A stretch of 33,222 bases of DNA from Larix sibirica (lineage: Eukaryota > Streptophyta > Pinopsida > Pinales > Pinaceae), in NCBI GenBank assembly GCA_004151065.3, contig NWUY0304789901.1:1-33222 (forward strand), written 5' to 3'. The notes beneath the pieces are model-generated. The model had not been told where the DNA came from. It ran no database searches and saw only the letters and a list, made by a program, of their open reading frames with translations. Positions within the stretch are counted from its first letter, which is position 1. Every line of letters starts with the position of its first letter. Positions 10,445-19,800 of the stretch are shown one piece after another. The translations under genes and the position numbers were made by a program.

Positions 10445-10606
10445 TAAGACCGGGTTAAGACTCTATGCTCATATGGATATGACACCTTTTAATTCGTTAA
10501 TTTCCCATCTGGATAGTCAATTTATTGCTCGTCCGACGATAGGAGGAGGGCACGTTCACACTCTTTTTATATCTTCTGATGCCACCTTTTGTTACTTATC
10601 CCATCT
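10407..10606 (+). repeat. Three imperfect copies of a 29-35 bp unit
   Basis: Copies at 10,407-10,440, 10,476-10,510 and 10,578-10,606 share GAT(AT)G-CACCTTT, then a variable A/T-rich part and TT-CCCATCT or TTACCACTT. Spacing between copies is 69 and about 102 bp. Each can be read as a similar peptide (GYATFMHLIYHL, MTPFNSLISHL, DATFCYLSHLA) but in different frames, so the unit is conserved as DNA and not as one protein. Confidence 0.6.
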
Positions 10607-10770
10607 TGCATAGGGTCCTACTGGATCCAAAATTCAGACCCGGTAACCTCTTACACTATGATAGCATTGAACCTGGAGCCAGGATCAACTATAAGCGTAA
10701 TGGTAAATTGGGTAACTTACACTCTAATAAAAGGATGCTAACTGTTTTATTGGTAACCGAGGCAATATAA

Positions 10771-12000
10771 CAAATTGAGCGCGGAGTAAGCACATTTACT
10801 CCCATTAGGCCCCATTCAATTAACAAAAAACTCCCCCAAGCACCTATTAAGAAGGTCTAAGCAGAGATCCGTAATATCAGCTAATACCCACAATACCTGT
10901 AGAGGCTACAACATGCATGAAACAACACTAGTAGGCACGATCTTCATCCCCATCATAATAGGTCTGAATACTGAGATGACCCCCTTTATGTGATTGATAT
11001 GGGGGCCCTAGGCGGCTATAACATGTTACTTGGAAGGCCTTTTATACATAGGATGCATATGATTGATTCCCTCCACATTATTTTGACAAATACAATTCAT
11101 TCAAGTAGACGTGCTACTTGCAGATCCAAACCCTTTCACCTTATCTAGCTACCAATGAAGTATAGGGGTGCTCACCAAGTGAACCACATACCTTCAATAA
11201 TATAAACCCCACATATTACAGCCATGCCCGAGATTGGGACGAAAAACCTTCCAATATAGGTTATTTTCCACCTCCCCTATATGTGCAAATCAGCTATTCA
11301 ACCTACCTTTGCTTGCTAATATGAATATGCCTTATCGCCCACACTACCCCAATTGCTTTCTACAAAGTTTTATTACATAAATACTATTTTGCTAAAATAA
11401 AAGATATAAAATCTTTCAATTTTTTTAATAGCTCTACCTACCTCCTACCTTGCCTCCCTGAATGGTCCTCCCTAATGGCACCTCGCCTTCTATCTAGCCC
11501 CTTCCCTTAATATTACTAATTGCGTTTGAACCTCAAATAATGAATCATAGTATGTAACGGTTCGTCATTGCATAAGCACCGGCACATAGATAGCCTGCCA
11601 TACAGAGACAGATAGACCAGCCATACACATACAACATCTTACATAGCAGAATACCTTTGGATTCTCTATGAATAACCAACCTTTGGATTATGGCGATTCT
11701 TGAGAACAACCCTTTTCTTTCTATTCTTTATACCCAACTTCCCACGTATTATATGGGTGCCTATTTTTGATGATAGGCGCGGCCTTTATAACCTTTTATT
11801 TCTCTTCGCTGCGCACCTAACACCCATTGGTCCACCGAACCAGAGAAGGCCCCTATCGATCCATACGCGAGAGAGGAGGATAAGGCATAGATCCACCGAA
11901 TAAGATTGATTATGTTACCACGTGATCACCAGAAGAAAGACATTGAGCCATGTTTTTACTTATGAGCATATCGATTTAGCCATGTTACCAACAGAAAAAC
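10771..12000. other. Non-coding stretch
   Basis: No supported gene or RNA. Low-complexity A/T segments lie at 11,370-11,430. The open frame 11,700-11,903 starts at TTG and is short. No clear repeat was found apart from scattered CCACATA and ACCTTTGGATT words. Confidence 0.4.
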
Positions 12001-12700
12001 AAGATTGATTGAGTTAAATAGATTGAGATATAAATTAATCTTCTTATGCTGCTGGCCGGAAAGGAGCGGCGGCCAGAGGGGACGGATTAGTTTTCCACCC
12101 AGCAGACGCGAGAGAAGGACTTTACGACAGAAAGAAACCGCCTTTCACAATAATAAACAACGCTCCACAAACAACAGGAATAATGGAAGATCCATTTGTC
12201 GATTGGAACATGAAAAAGGGGATATTATTAACTACGGTACTGCTTCTAAAGACTGCTTAGGAACCTTGCCTTAGGAATCTCGCCTTGACTTACAACCTTC
12301 CATTCTTAGCAATGAGCTTAAGTGAGCAATTAAATGGCTAAAGAGATAAAGAATGAATTTTTCAATAGGAAGGAAAGCATATGACCCAATCTACCCGAAG
12401 AGGTGTGGCAACCTCTTATCAATCAAGAGCTAACAAACGGTAGAGGGGCCTTAGCTCATGGTGCCTGTGCGGTTGAAATAGAGCCATCCACGGTACGGGA
12501 ACATATAAACCTTTTTTATTTTCATTTTATTTTATATATTTTTATATAGGTTATTATACACCGGCTCATCGACTTTTCCAAAACAGGTGGCATTGTAAGG
12601 TTAGCATCATCGATCGGTTCACAAACTGACCAGAAGCCGTCGAATGCATAAACTCTAGAATCGACAGCATCAACTATGGGCTCTCGGCGCGTCTACGTCG

Positions 12701-12988
12701 ATGATGTGTTCCCATGTAATATCTATCATCTTTTTCCCCTGGTATAAGCTAGTGGTACTTGGACCAACCTCCATGTTGGGGATAAACTCTTGGCTCTCGC
12801 CTAAAGTGAATAAAACCATTCATCGAGTACACCACCTGTATTGGCTGCATGCAAGTATTGTATTGAGTGGATATACTCTTGGCATTGCCACAAATAGTCC
12901 AGGTAGTAGCGTTGGCTCAATCATCATTAGTTGCTCCCCATTCATTTATGGGAGTGGTAGGACGTCACTAAAGGATCCTCTAAAGTGA
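12701..12988 (+). CDS. Unassigned ORF, 95 codons
   Basis: True ATG start (ATGATG), 95 codons. The N-terminus (VISIIFFPWYKLVVLG) and middle (LHASIVLSGYTLGIA) are hydrophobic and the C-terminus is Ser/Gly-rich. No recognised family. Another frame over its start spells VYVDDV, discussed and rejected as a reverse transcriptase motif. Length is compatible with chance. Confidence 0.17.
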   Translation: MMCSHVISIIFFPWYKLVVLGPTSMLGINSWLSPKVNKTIHRVHHLYWLHASIVLSGYTLGIATNSPGSSVGSIIISCSPFIYGSGRTSLKDPLK

Positions 12989-13089
12989 ACTGATCCTAAC
13001 TCCCCAACCTCTGATACAGGGCGGGGTTTTCCAACCATCCTACCTTACTCAGAGTAAAGTCATAAAGTCAAAGGAAAAAGTCTATTATA

Positions 13090-13680
13090 AGAAAGGGTAA
13101 AAAGGGGCTCAAGAAGCAATCGAATCAACAGAATTCCCATAAGCAAAAGGAAGCCCAGGCAAAGCGGCAAAAGCAGCACCAGCAATCCCATAATCATCAG
13201 CAGTTGAACGGGCAGAATTCCCAGCATCCTCAGCAGCCCAAGGAGGACCAGTACAAGCAAGACAATAATTCCTAGCCTCAGTTCCAGGATCATTACAATG
13301 ACCAGAATAATTCCCATCATCAGTGGAACCAGCAGGACAAGGATCATTTCCAGGATTATTCCCATAAGCTGTTAAACGAGCAGAATTACCAGTCTCATCA
13401 TTTGAACCAAAATAAGCAGTTCCAAAATAATTTCCATCAAACAACAAACCATAATTATTATTCCCAGGCCAAGCAGAAGCAGCTCTATAAGCATTTGAAG
13501 GAGCATTATTCTTAACAGTCTTTCCCAGAAGCACCAGTGAAAGGAGCAGAATTCCTAGTAGTTTAATATGCAGAACCAGGCTAAGCAGCCTCCCCAGAAA
13601 CACCAGTTGAATAATAAACGTAATTACCATCATTCCAAAGAGCATTCCCAGGAGTTCATGTAAACGTTGCCATTTCCGCA
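13090..13680 (-). repeat. Tract F: second copy of the codon-periodic mosaic repeat
   Basis: Shares exact words with tract A: CAGAACCAGGCTAAGCAGC (13,571-13,589 and 288-306), ATTCCCAGCATCCTCAG (13,217-13,233 and 1201-1217), CATTTCCAGGATTATT (13,345-13,360 and 982-997) and CAGTTGAACGGGCA (13,201-13,214 and 755-768), all in the same orientation. The minus strand carries the longest open frame in the window (13,645 to 13,109, 178 codons): a Leu/Met-rich first part in a shifted phase, then about 120 residues rich in Gly, Asn, Ala, Asp and Thr (such as DAGNSARSTADDYGIAGAAF). The change of character inside one frame marks an indel near 13,520. No known domain. Confidence 0.75.
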
Positions 13681-14239
13681 GTGAAAGGGGAAGGCGGGGA
13701 GTTTGTACTTACCATGGAAAGGTGAAACGCAGAGATGTGATCTCGTATATTGATGTATTGTTTATGTAGAGATATATAGAAAGGCAGTGTATCAACTTAT
13801 AGAGATAAAGCATGGCTAAGAAGTAGTTATTATTTATTTCTTTTTAAATGGCACATTATTCAACCCATGGAGAGGGAGGGATACTTCCTTTTTTTCCACA
13901 GAATGGAAACTACTATCGACATTTATTTGTTGATCTGTAGTTCCAATAGTAGTTGTTCCTCCAGCTCTAACTACGGAAATGTAAATGCTCATTACTAAAC
14001 ATGGATGACTCCAATGTATGTCTTCTGGTTGATATGGGGAGAGGATTTATATTCTTCTTCCTACCACTGATAGGAAGTTATATATATGATTATTTTATAT
14101 TAACACGTGGACAACTCGCCTTTCTCTTTTTCTATCTTTTTATCCGTAGTAGTTCCTAGAGTAGTAGGTACTTAGCGGAGAGCAGTAAGGTACTGAGGTC
14201 TTTTATAAATCAATATATTGTTTGGTGGTAATGTAAGGA

Positions 14240-14464
14240 ATGGGTGAGGATCGAGATATTATAACCTCTTTAAATGAACAAGTTAAAACCTTCCCCTTCG
14301 TACCTCGGGAAAGTCACTTCTGGGTCGTCTCGATGCAAGTTTATACCTACCATAGCATTGGTTGTTGTTCGCTCTGCTTTAATATCTTCAAATTAGCTTC
14401 CGTTCAACCTCTATCTTCTCTGCCTCGTAGCTCCATGTTGAGCAGAAAGCGAGACTCTCCGTAA
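14240..14464 (+). CDS. Unassigned ORF, 74 codons
   Basis: True ATG start, 74 codons, Ser- and Cys-containing, with no recognised domain. It includes the peptide FVPRES, produced by a DNA repeat (13 identical bases, TCGTACCTCGGGA) shared with 15,499-15,511, where it reads LVPRES on the plus strand. This is the only hint of a relationship between the two loci. Confidence 0.14.
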   Translation: MGEDRDIITSLNEQVKTFPFVPRESHFWVVSMQVYTYHSIGCCSLCFNIFKLASVQPLSSLPRSSMLSRKRDSP

Positions 14465-15514
14465 TGGATTGAAAAGAAAATTAATGAATGCCTTCACTTA
14501 ATAGAGTGGCCGTCGTCCGTCCTATTCGCTCCTGCTCCTCCCGGCCAGCAGCCAAAGCAGAAGCCGTGCACCTAACACAAACTCTATGGGTTGTAAGTCA
14601 AGGTTGAGTTAGTTGTAAAGAAGTTGAACAGCTTCTAAATAGATTGTTTGCGCTCATACGTGGAGAAGTTTTGTCAAGTTGGTGCCCCTATTATAAAATG
14701 ATACATAAACTTATTGCCTTTATCTATATGAATGGAGAAAGAAAGAAGGGAGTTAGGGAAATTAGGAGTGGGTGGTGGTAGTGCCCACTAGTAGTTTAAA
14801 TGGAACTATATAGTGAAACTATAAAACATAAATATAACTCCCTCTTATTATTGATCTATGTCACATATGATACGTGGGCATATATAAGGTTAAACTTTCA
14901 TTACCTTGTCATGTGTTTATCTTTGTATTATAGCCATATCCTTATGAACTAATAGCTGCTCCATTAATCCAAGTATTCATATGGGGTTTCCAATTCAATA
15001 ATCCAATCCCCATATGTCTGGGTTTTCCTACTGTATCCACATAGGTCTGTGTTGGTGGGGTAATACCGTACAGCATCGGGATTACTACTGCTGCTGTGAT
15101 AGAATTAAAACATCCTCATGACATTGAAAGTAAATTTATCTCTGGGGATATTACTTGGGGAATCACAAGGTAAATTCCAAATATACGAGGAGGCGGCCAT
15201 ATAGATAGACACTTACCTTTTCCATTTTATGTATCCTTCCTTATTAGTTAGTAGCACTATTCCCTGTGCCTTCCTCGATGCCCTTTGAGGCCTATCTGCC
15301 GCCAGAGGTGAGTTAGGCCGCTATAGCGAGAGTGAAGCATTCCCGGCCGGGTGTCACCCTCCTCAGGAAGATGGCTTGCTTTGGTAACCTTCCGCATGAG
15401 TGCCCTCCGGGGGTTAAAAAAGAGCAAATATTATTGGAATAGCAAAAAATTCCACTATGTTTATTTGGTTGGTACATCTTTCCAAAACCTCCTCCCCCTC
15501 GTACCTCGGGAGAG
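14285..15514 (+). repeat. Direct repeat pair of about 30 bp (14,285-14,313 and 15,484-15,514)
   Basis: Both copies run AAAACCT-C...CCC-TCGTACCTCGGGA-AG with a small length difference. They are 1.2 kb apart and the flanks are unrelated. Such short direct repeats can support recombination or copy-choice events in large mitochondrial genomes. Confidence 0.6.
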
Positions 15515-15594
15515 CCTTCCTCCTCATTGCACATTTTGCTATAGTCAAATGGGTCCGAGCTAAAAGAACAGACAGCTCTTAATGTACGGAACAT
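15313..15594 (-). CDS. Unassigned ORF with Gly-rich centre, 93 codons
   Basis: True ATG start, 93 codons, well-mixed composition: acidic NEEEGSPE, then RGGGGFGK, then two Cys-containing segments (GIFCYSNNICSF, GGHSCGR). No family was recognised. It overlaps a plus-strand open frame (15,351-15,563) that starts late and is not called. It is one of the more protein-like ORFs of the window, but chance is not excluded. Confidence 0.18.
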   Translation of the reverse strand: MFRTLRAVCSFSSDPFDYSKMCNEEEGSPEVRGGGGFGKMYQPNKHSGIFCYSNNICSFLTPGGHSCGRLPKQAIFLRRVTPGRECFTLAIAA

Positions 15595-15704
15595 AGTTCC
15601 TCAGAACCTTAAACAACCATGATACAAGAAATATAAACCTTGAGCTTCATTGGCTTTTATCAAAATATACCTATCCCCCCATTTGAGCCCATAGCTTTTA
15701 TATT

Positions 15705-16075
15705 AAGCGTAGCAGGCAGTAACATGAAACAGATTGATTATAACCCATTGAAAACAAATAAGCACCCTATTTACCCCCTTATCTATATAAGTGGGAGAGA
15801 TAAAGCTAGAAATGGAAAGATATTGACTATAAATCTTATCCTCTATTTCTTAAATATAGCTGCTATCTTTAAGACTTGCCCCGGGCCCCTTCCCAGGGAT
15901 AGATTAAGTTCATTGGGGATTACTTGAAGCCTTGGCCTAACGGAATTCTATTATTTATTATCCTTCCCTCATAAAGATCGAACGATACAGCACTGATCCT
16001 TGACCTTCCTTGCTTTGATGTATACCTAAATGGTGAGCAGCAGCTAGAGTGGTACTATATAAGCGTAGCAGGCAG
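15705..16075 (+). repeat. 15-bp exact direct repeat (15,705-15,719 and 16,061-16,075)
   Basis: AAGCGTAGCAGGCAG occurs twice, each time preceded by a TAT-rich stretch and followed within 25 bases by GATTGAT, which suggests a longer, decayed duplication of about 45 bp. Confidence 0.6.
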
Positions 16076-16099
16076 ATATAGTAAATTGATTGATAGAGA

Positions 16100-17700
16100 G
16101 ATCTCCCGCCGAGTCGAAAAAAAAACTTCCGGTCTTGTATTAGTACGGTCTTGTCAGGGCTGGTACGTCATCAACTATGGTACGATAGGTAAGGTCAGTA
16201 GCATATAGTCTCCTCGTTGAACAACTTGTTTTTCTGTTAAATTGTATGTATAAACAATACAAATTAACACTATATCCAGAATTGTGGTAGGCTCCCCAAC
16301 CAAGCTGTGGGCTCCTGAGCTCCTACTCCCTACATCCCAGTGTGGAGATAATAAGGCTGCTGCGGGTTCGGCAGAGCCACCTACTTAAAGCACAAGTGGC
16401 TTCCTCCTTATGATGGGTGTTTCTATTGTCAGGACGAGGAAAGATCTCTTTCCATCTCATGTTAATAGTCACTCCCCATGTTCAGGAACTAACTCCCATG
16501 TTTTCCAAACTTCTGGTTGTTTCTTATTGCCAGGAAGAAAAGTCTTAGTATTAGGTATATACATATATAAAATACCAGCATAGACAAGTTTCACATCATT
16601 GTATTTGTATAATCCATTGGCGGATGTTTACCTCGTGTTGTTGTCCATGAACCACAGATCTCATATGATCACGTAGGTCCGGCGAGAAAACATAGTAAAA
16701 ACATATATATATATATATATGTTTTTTAAGTAACCAGTAGATATGTAGATTTGGCTCCAATGTCTGTATTAAAAACCCGATGCTTATTATGATTAGCTCT
16801 TTTCTTCTGACGTTGTAGGTCTGGCTGCAATGGCAAGGTCTCCAGGTTAGTTAGGTATCTGGGCTAGGGTTCCTGTTGATCATTTTTCTTCTATAGTAGA
16901 ATAGTTAATGGTTTTATAGGTTCGAAGATAGTTTCAAATAAAAGGTTGGACCTTCTTCTCTCACTCGGCCTGGTCATAGATGGATGATGACAATTTACAA
17001 TGGATAGGTTAAACGTTTATATGCGTTGTTATCGTCTATTTCCTTCTTGTTAACGTTGAACTTTGCAACTTGGCATGCCTATGGGATGGATAAGTTGTAA
17101 GGTTGTGTTGGTGCACCTCACACTGAAGATTCACCTCTTTATAAGAAGTCCCGGGATGGATTTGTTCTTTCTGCTATGGCTCTAGGCATATATTTTCCTG
17201 CCAGCTAGGCTCGTATGGTACCTCCTTCTGCCAGCTGCTATGCTCTAGGCTTGATTCACTCCACCATTATTCTTCCATAGGTGACTAGCTAGCCATACAA
17301 TGTCTCCATTATTTGAATAATCCCCGTGAAATAAGAGACAAGCTCTTATAGTCTGGTACAGTAAAAGCCCCTATTAACTGGACACTAGCTTTAGTATTAC
17401 CTTGGTCTAAGCATAGAAACAAGTCACCTTAAGAGACAAGCTTAGTCCAAGCAGTTAGTCTTAGCGCCTATTGGACAGGACTAGTATCCAATGCCTTAAG
17501 CCCTAGAGTATTGATTGATGATACACTATTTTATTTCAAGAGATTTCACCACTGAATGAATGATTCTTCCACTATTTGTAATTTGAGGAAAAATAGAAAT
17601 AAGCTGGACATCCATCCCCAACATCCCTAGCTGGGCATCCTTCCTAGTACCGACCTGCCTAGCCTGCCTAGCTTACTTTCTTTTATAACATAATCCTTAC
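16100..17700. other. Non-coding stretch with AT palindrome
   Basis: No gene is supported. It holds the 30-bp palindrome at 16,697-16,726 and a patch of repeated words (GAGACAAGCT, TCTAAGC, CTATTGGAC) at 17,330-17,510. The words CCAGCT and GCTCTAGGC recur at 17,175-17,250. Confidence 0.4.
16697..16726. repeat. Perfect 30-bp AT palindrome
   Basis: AAAAAC, nine AT dinucleotides and GTTTTT form a perfectly self-complementary 30-mer. It can extrude as a cruciform or fold in RNA as a long hairpin. The T-run continues one base beyond the palindrome, vaguely terminator-like, but the stem has only one G-C pair and no gene precedes it. Confidence 0.85.
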
Positions 17701-18423
17701 AAGACCTATTTGTCTTTACTAGTTAGCGAAAGTACCCCATCCTCAGAACCCCATAAAGCGCTATATATTACGGCTTTGCTCTCAGGCTCCATAAATAAGG
17801 TGGAACGCGGCTTGGCCCCATATGGACGACAGGTGAGAATGGGTTCTACTCATCATAACTCCCCATACGGCTTGGCTCCCATGCTCCAATAAGATGAAGG
17901 AGACCAAGTGAAGTGAACAAGTGAAACGACAAGAAGATGAATGATCCTTCCCTAGTATATATAGCTCCCACTATGACTCCTTCCTTACAACCATCGGTTT
18001 ACTAATAACCGGGATGCATTTAGCCTTGTGGTGTGTGGATGCTTTGCAATTACCGGCGGCATAGAACGAACTAAACGGAAGGCCTGCAACAACAAGATCG
18101 TTCCCACTGCGCCCTTACGAAAACGGACTTCTAATAATAGTAGGAAGAACGGTACCTCCTCCCCAAAAAGAAAAGACATGCAGGAACGGGAGAACTCATC
18201 ACTTCCCAAGGTAGGCTCTCCTTAGGTGGTGGTGCTACCCAAGGTAGGGAACCAAGTAAGGGGCTTCGTAGTAATTGCTTTTTAGTCTTTAGATGAAGAA
18301 ACATTTGCCATTGGTTATTAATAATGCTTCAGCAACTGATTATTCCCTATTGAAGTAGTTAGCCTCTTTGAGTATTAGACCCCAAACAACCATGAGCTTA
18401 GCATGTCAAGAAAGATTTCTAAA

Positions 18424-18642
18424 TTATAAGATATGTTTAGTATATATATGCCAGCATACTATGTTAAGCCCACCACATGCACTCTGAACTACTAATAGCT
18501 TAAGCCCCGTTGTCTTACGCTTGCATAAAGAGGAGAATAAGGGGGAAAACTCTCGCTCGCTTTTTCCCCATAAGATGGATGGATTGTACTTTAACTTGAC
18601 TTCCTCTGTTTGGAGCAAAGGGCCCGGGTTCCTGGGTGCCAT
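18424..18642 (-). CDS. Unassigned ORF, 72 codons
   Basis: True ATG start, 72 codons with mixed composition (EEVKLKYNPSILWGKSEREF, later LLVVQSACGGLNIVCW). No known domain, and no supporting promoter or neighbour. A chance frame is possible. Confidence 0.13.
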   Translation of the reverse strand: MAPRNPGPLLQTEEVKLKYNPSILWGKSEREFSPLFSSLCKRKTTGLKLLVVQSACGGLNIVCWHIYTKHIL

Positions 18643-18760
18643 AGGAGGATCAACTCTCTTTAAAGCGTATTCTATGTTTTTTTAATCAAGGGGGAAAGTG
18701 AAACTTATTTCTGTGCAATATCGTAATAATATGTAATATTGTAACACATGCAAGGAACGT

Positions 18761-19087
18761 ATGCAAGTTAGGGATCACTACCTTATGAATAATCCCCCAA
18801 GAGGAGAAAGAGAGGATAAATCAGTTGCTTGCAAAAAAGTGGCCCCAGAAGATGTGCTCCATCAAGATAATCAATCTCATCAGTTTATTGCGAAGCAGCA
18901 ACCTACCCCCACTACCCATTGGATTGTAGATTCAAGCTGTGTCACTCTTGATAGGAAGCCGCACCAGCAGAAAAGAAGAAGCGAGCCAAGGCCGGTAGTG
19001 GTGCAGCAGCATCTTGCTCAACAACCTCAAAGCGAAGGGAAACAACATGAAGGGGTTTGGAGCATTGGAGCAACACCATGGAAATGA
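18761..19087 (+). CDS. Unassigned Gln/His-rich ORF, 109 codons including stop
   Basis: Longest plus-strand ORF with a true ATG. It is polar throughout and rich in Gln, His, Pro and Lys. Residues about 50-68 read THWIVDSSCVTLDRK, which resembles the W-I-hydrophobic-D-S-G-x-x-x-H-M region of Ty1/copia aspartic proteases, but the catalytic Gly is Ser and the downstream His-Met is absent. It could be a worn retroelement fragment transferred to the organelle or a coincidence. No other retroelement domain lies around it. Confidence 0.2.
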   Translation: MQVRDHYLMNNPPRGEREDKSVACKKVAPEDVLHQDNQSHQFIAKQQPTPTTHWIVDSSCVTLDRKPHQQKRRSEPRPVVVQQHLAQQPQSEGKQHEGVWSIGATPWK

Positions 19088-19359
19088 CTCTTTTGGATCA
19101 CACCTACCCCAGCAGGGGAGAGGGCATGCATTATGGATGGCTATCCAGAGATAAACACTCTGAAAGGTAGTGACGTATGCGTTCCGGCGTCGTCCCATTC
19201 TTCCCAGCGTAATAAGGCAGGCAGCGTAAGGAGAGTAGGTAGCAGGGGTGATTTAAGAATAATCTTTAATCAAAGCGGAGAATCAAGGGTAGGGTCGGTA
19301 AAGGGGGTAGGTTTTCTCAGCATCCTTCCTTCCTCTCTTCTTCTCCTATTCCTCCCGGC

Positions 19360-19510
19360 GTAATGAGCAGCGTATTCGTTCTGGCTCCCAGCGATAGTCC
19401 CATCATTAGGGTTCTCGGCGTATTTATTTGTCTCAGCGTCCCAGCATTTGTCCATCAGTATAAGCAGAACAAGTAGCCTTAGCGGTAGCGTAGCCTATCT
19501 TTAATTCAGC
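19360..19510 (-). repeat. Tract H: short third copy of the codon-periodic mosaic
   Basis: Minus-strand translation of 19,455-19,355 gives WDAETNKYAENPNDGTIA followed by GSQNEYAAHYAGRN, the same Gly/Ala/Asn/Asp/Thr-rich RNY-type language and orientation as tracts A and F. Just upstream on the same strand another phase gives GYATAKATCSAYTDG, so an indel lies near 19,452. Plus-strand words CCCAGCATTTG and ATAAGCAGAACAA match the tract A vocabulary. Related AGCGTAATAAG words extend to both sides (19,205-19,230 and 19,505-19,520). Confidence 0.6.
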
Positions 19511-19546
19511 GTAATAAGCATTCCATAGAAACAACTAGTTTTTTCC

Positions 19547-19800
19547 GATCGTATTATAAGGGTCAGCGGATGAGGAACATGGTTCCGTACTGTGCAGTTG
19601 GGCTTGGCGGTAGCGGGATTCCGTATCCATCCACACGATCCCTTTCTTTCCTCTGTCCAACGCGGTAGCTAGATTCCTTCCATCCGCCGTGTTATTTACT
19701 GAACCTTTTACCTTGTTCTTTCCGGACTACCTTGCCTGACGTAACCTGACTGGATATTCCTCCCCCGACCTGACGACCTGACTACCTTACCTTCCTTCCA
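19547..19800 (+). repeat. Dispersed repeat R3, copy 1
   Basis: AAGGGTCAGCGGATGAGGAAC, flanked by TTCCGA-CG and GTTCCGT, matches 30,733-30,753 with one mismatch and the same flanks. Both loci then continue with ATCCTTCC/ATCC-type words and, about 150-200 bp on, clusters of CCTGAC (here about 19,733-19,786). Confidence 0.55.

Noticed and set aside
12455-12510. GTGCGGTTGAAATAGAGCC...GGTACGGG as a group II intron domain V
   Set aside because: The AGC triad, the GAAA tetraloop position and the closing stem do not line up; the two arms are not complementary over the required length.
12676-12747. VYVDDV phrase in a 23-codon frame, like the catalytic motif of copia reverse transcriptases
   Set aside because: The frame is only 23 codons, no other reverse transcriptase block lies upstream or downstream in any frame, and a short phrase like this can occur by chance in six frames of 33 kb.
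16900-16945. GGTTCGAAGAT as a tRNA T-loop
   Set aside because: No matching T-stem, anticodon arm or acceptor stem could be built. The same holds for the GGTCGAACC word near 29,323 and the GGTTCGAAA word near 6013.
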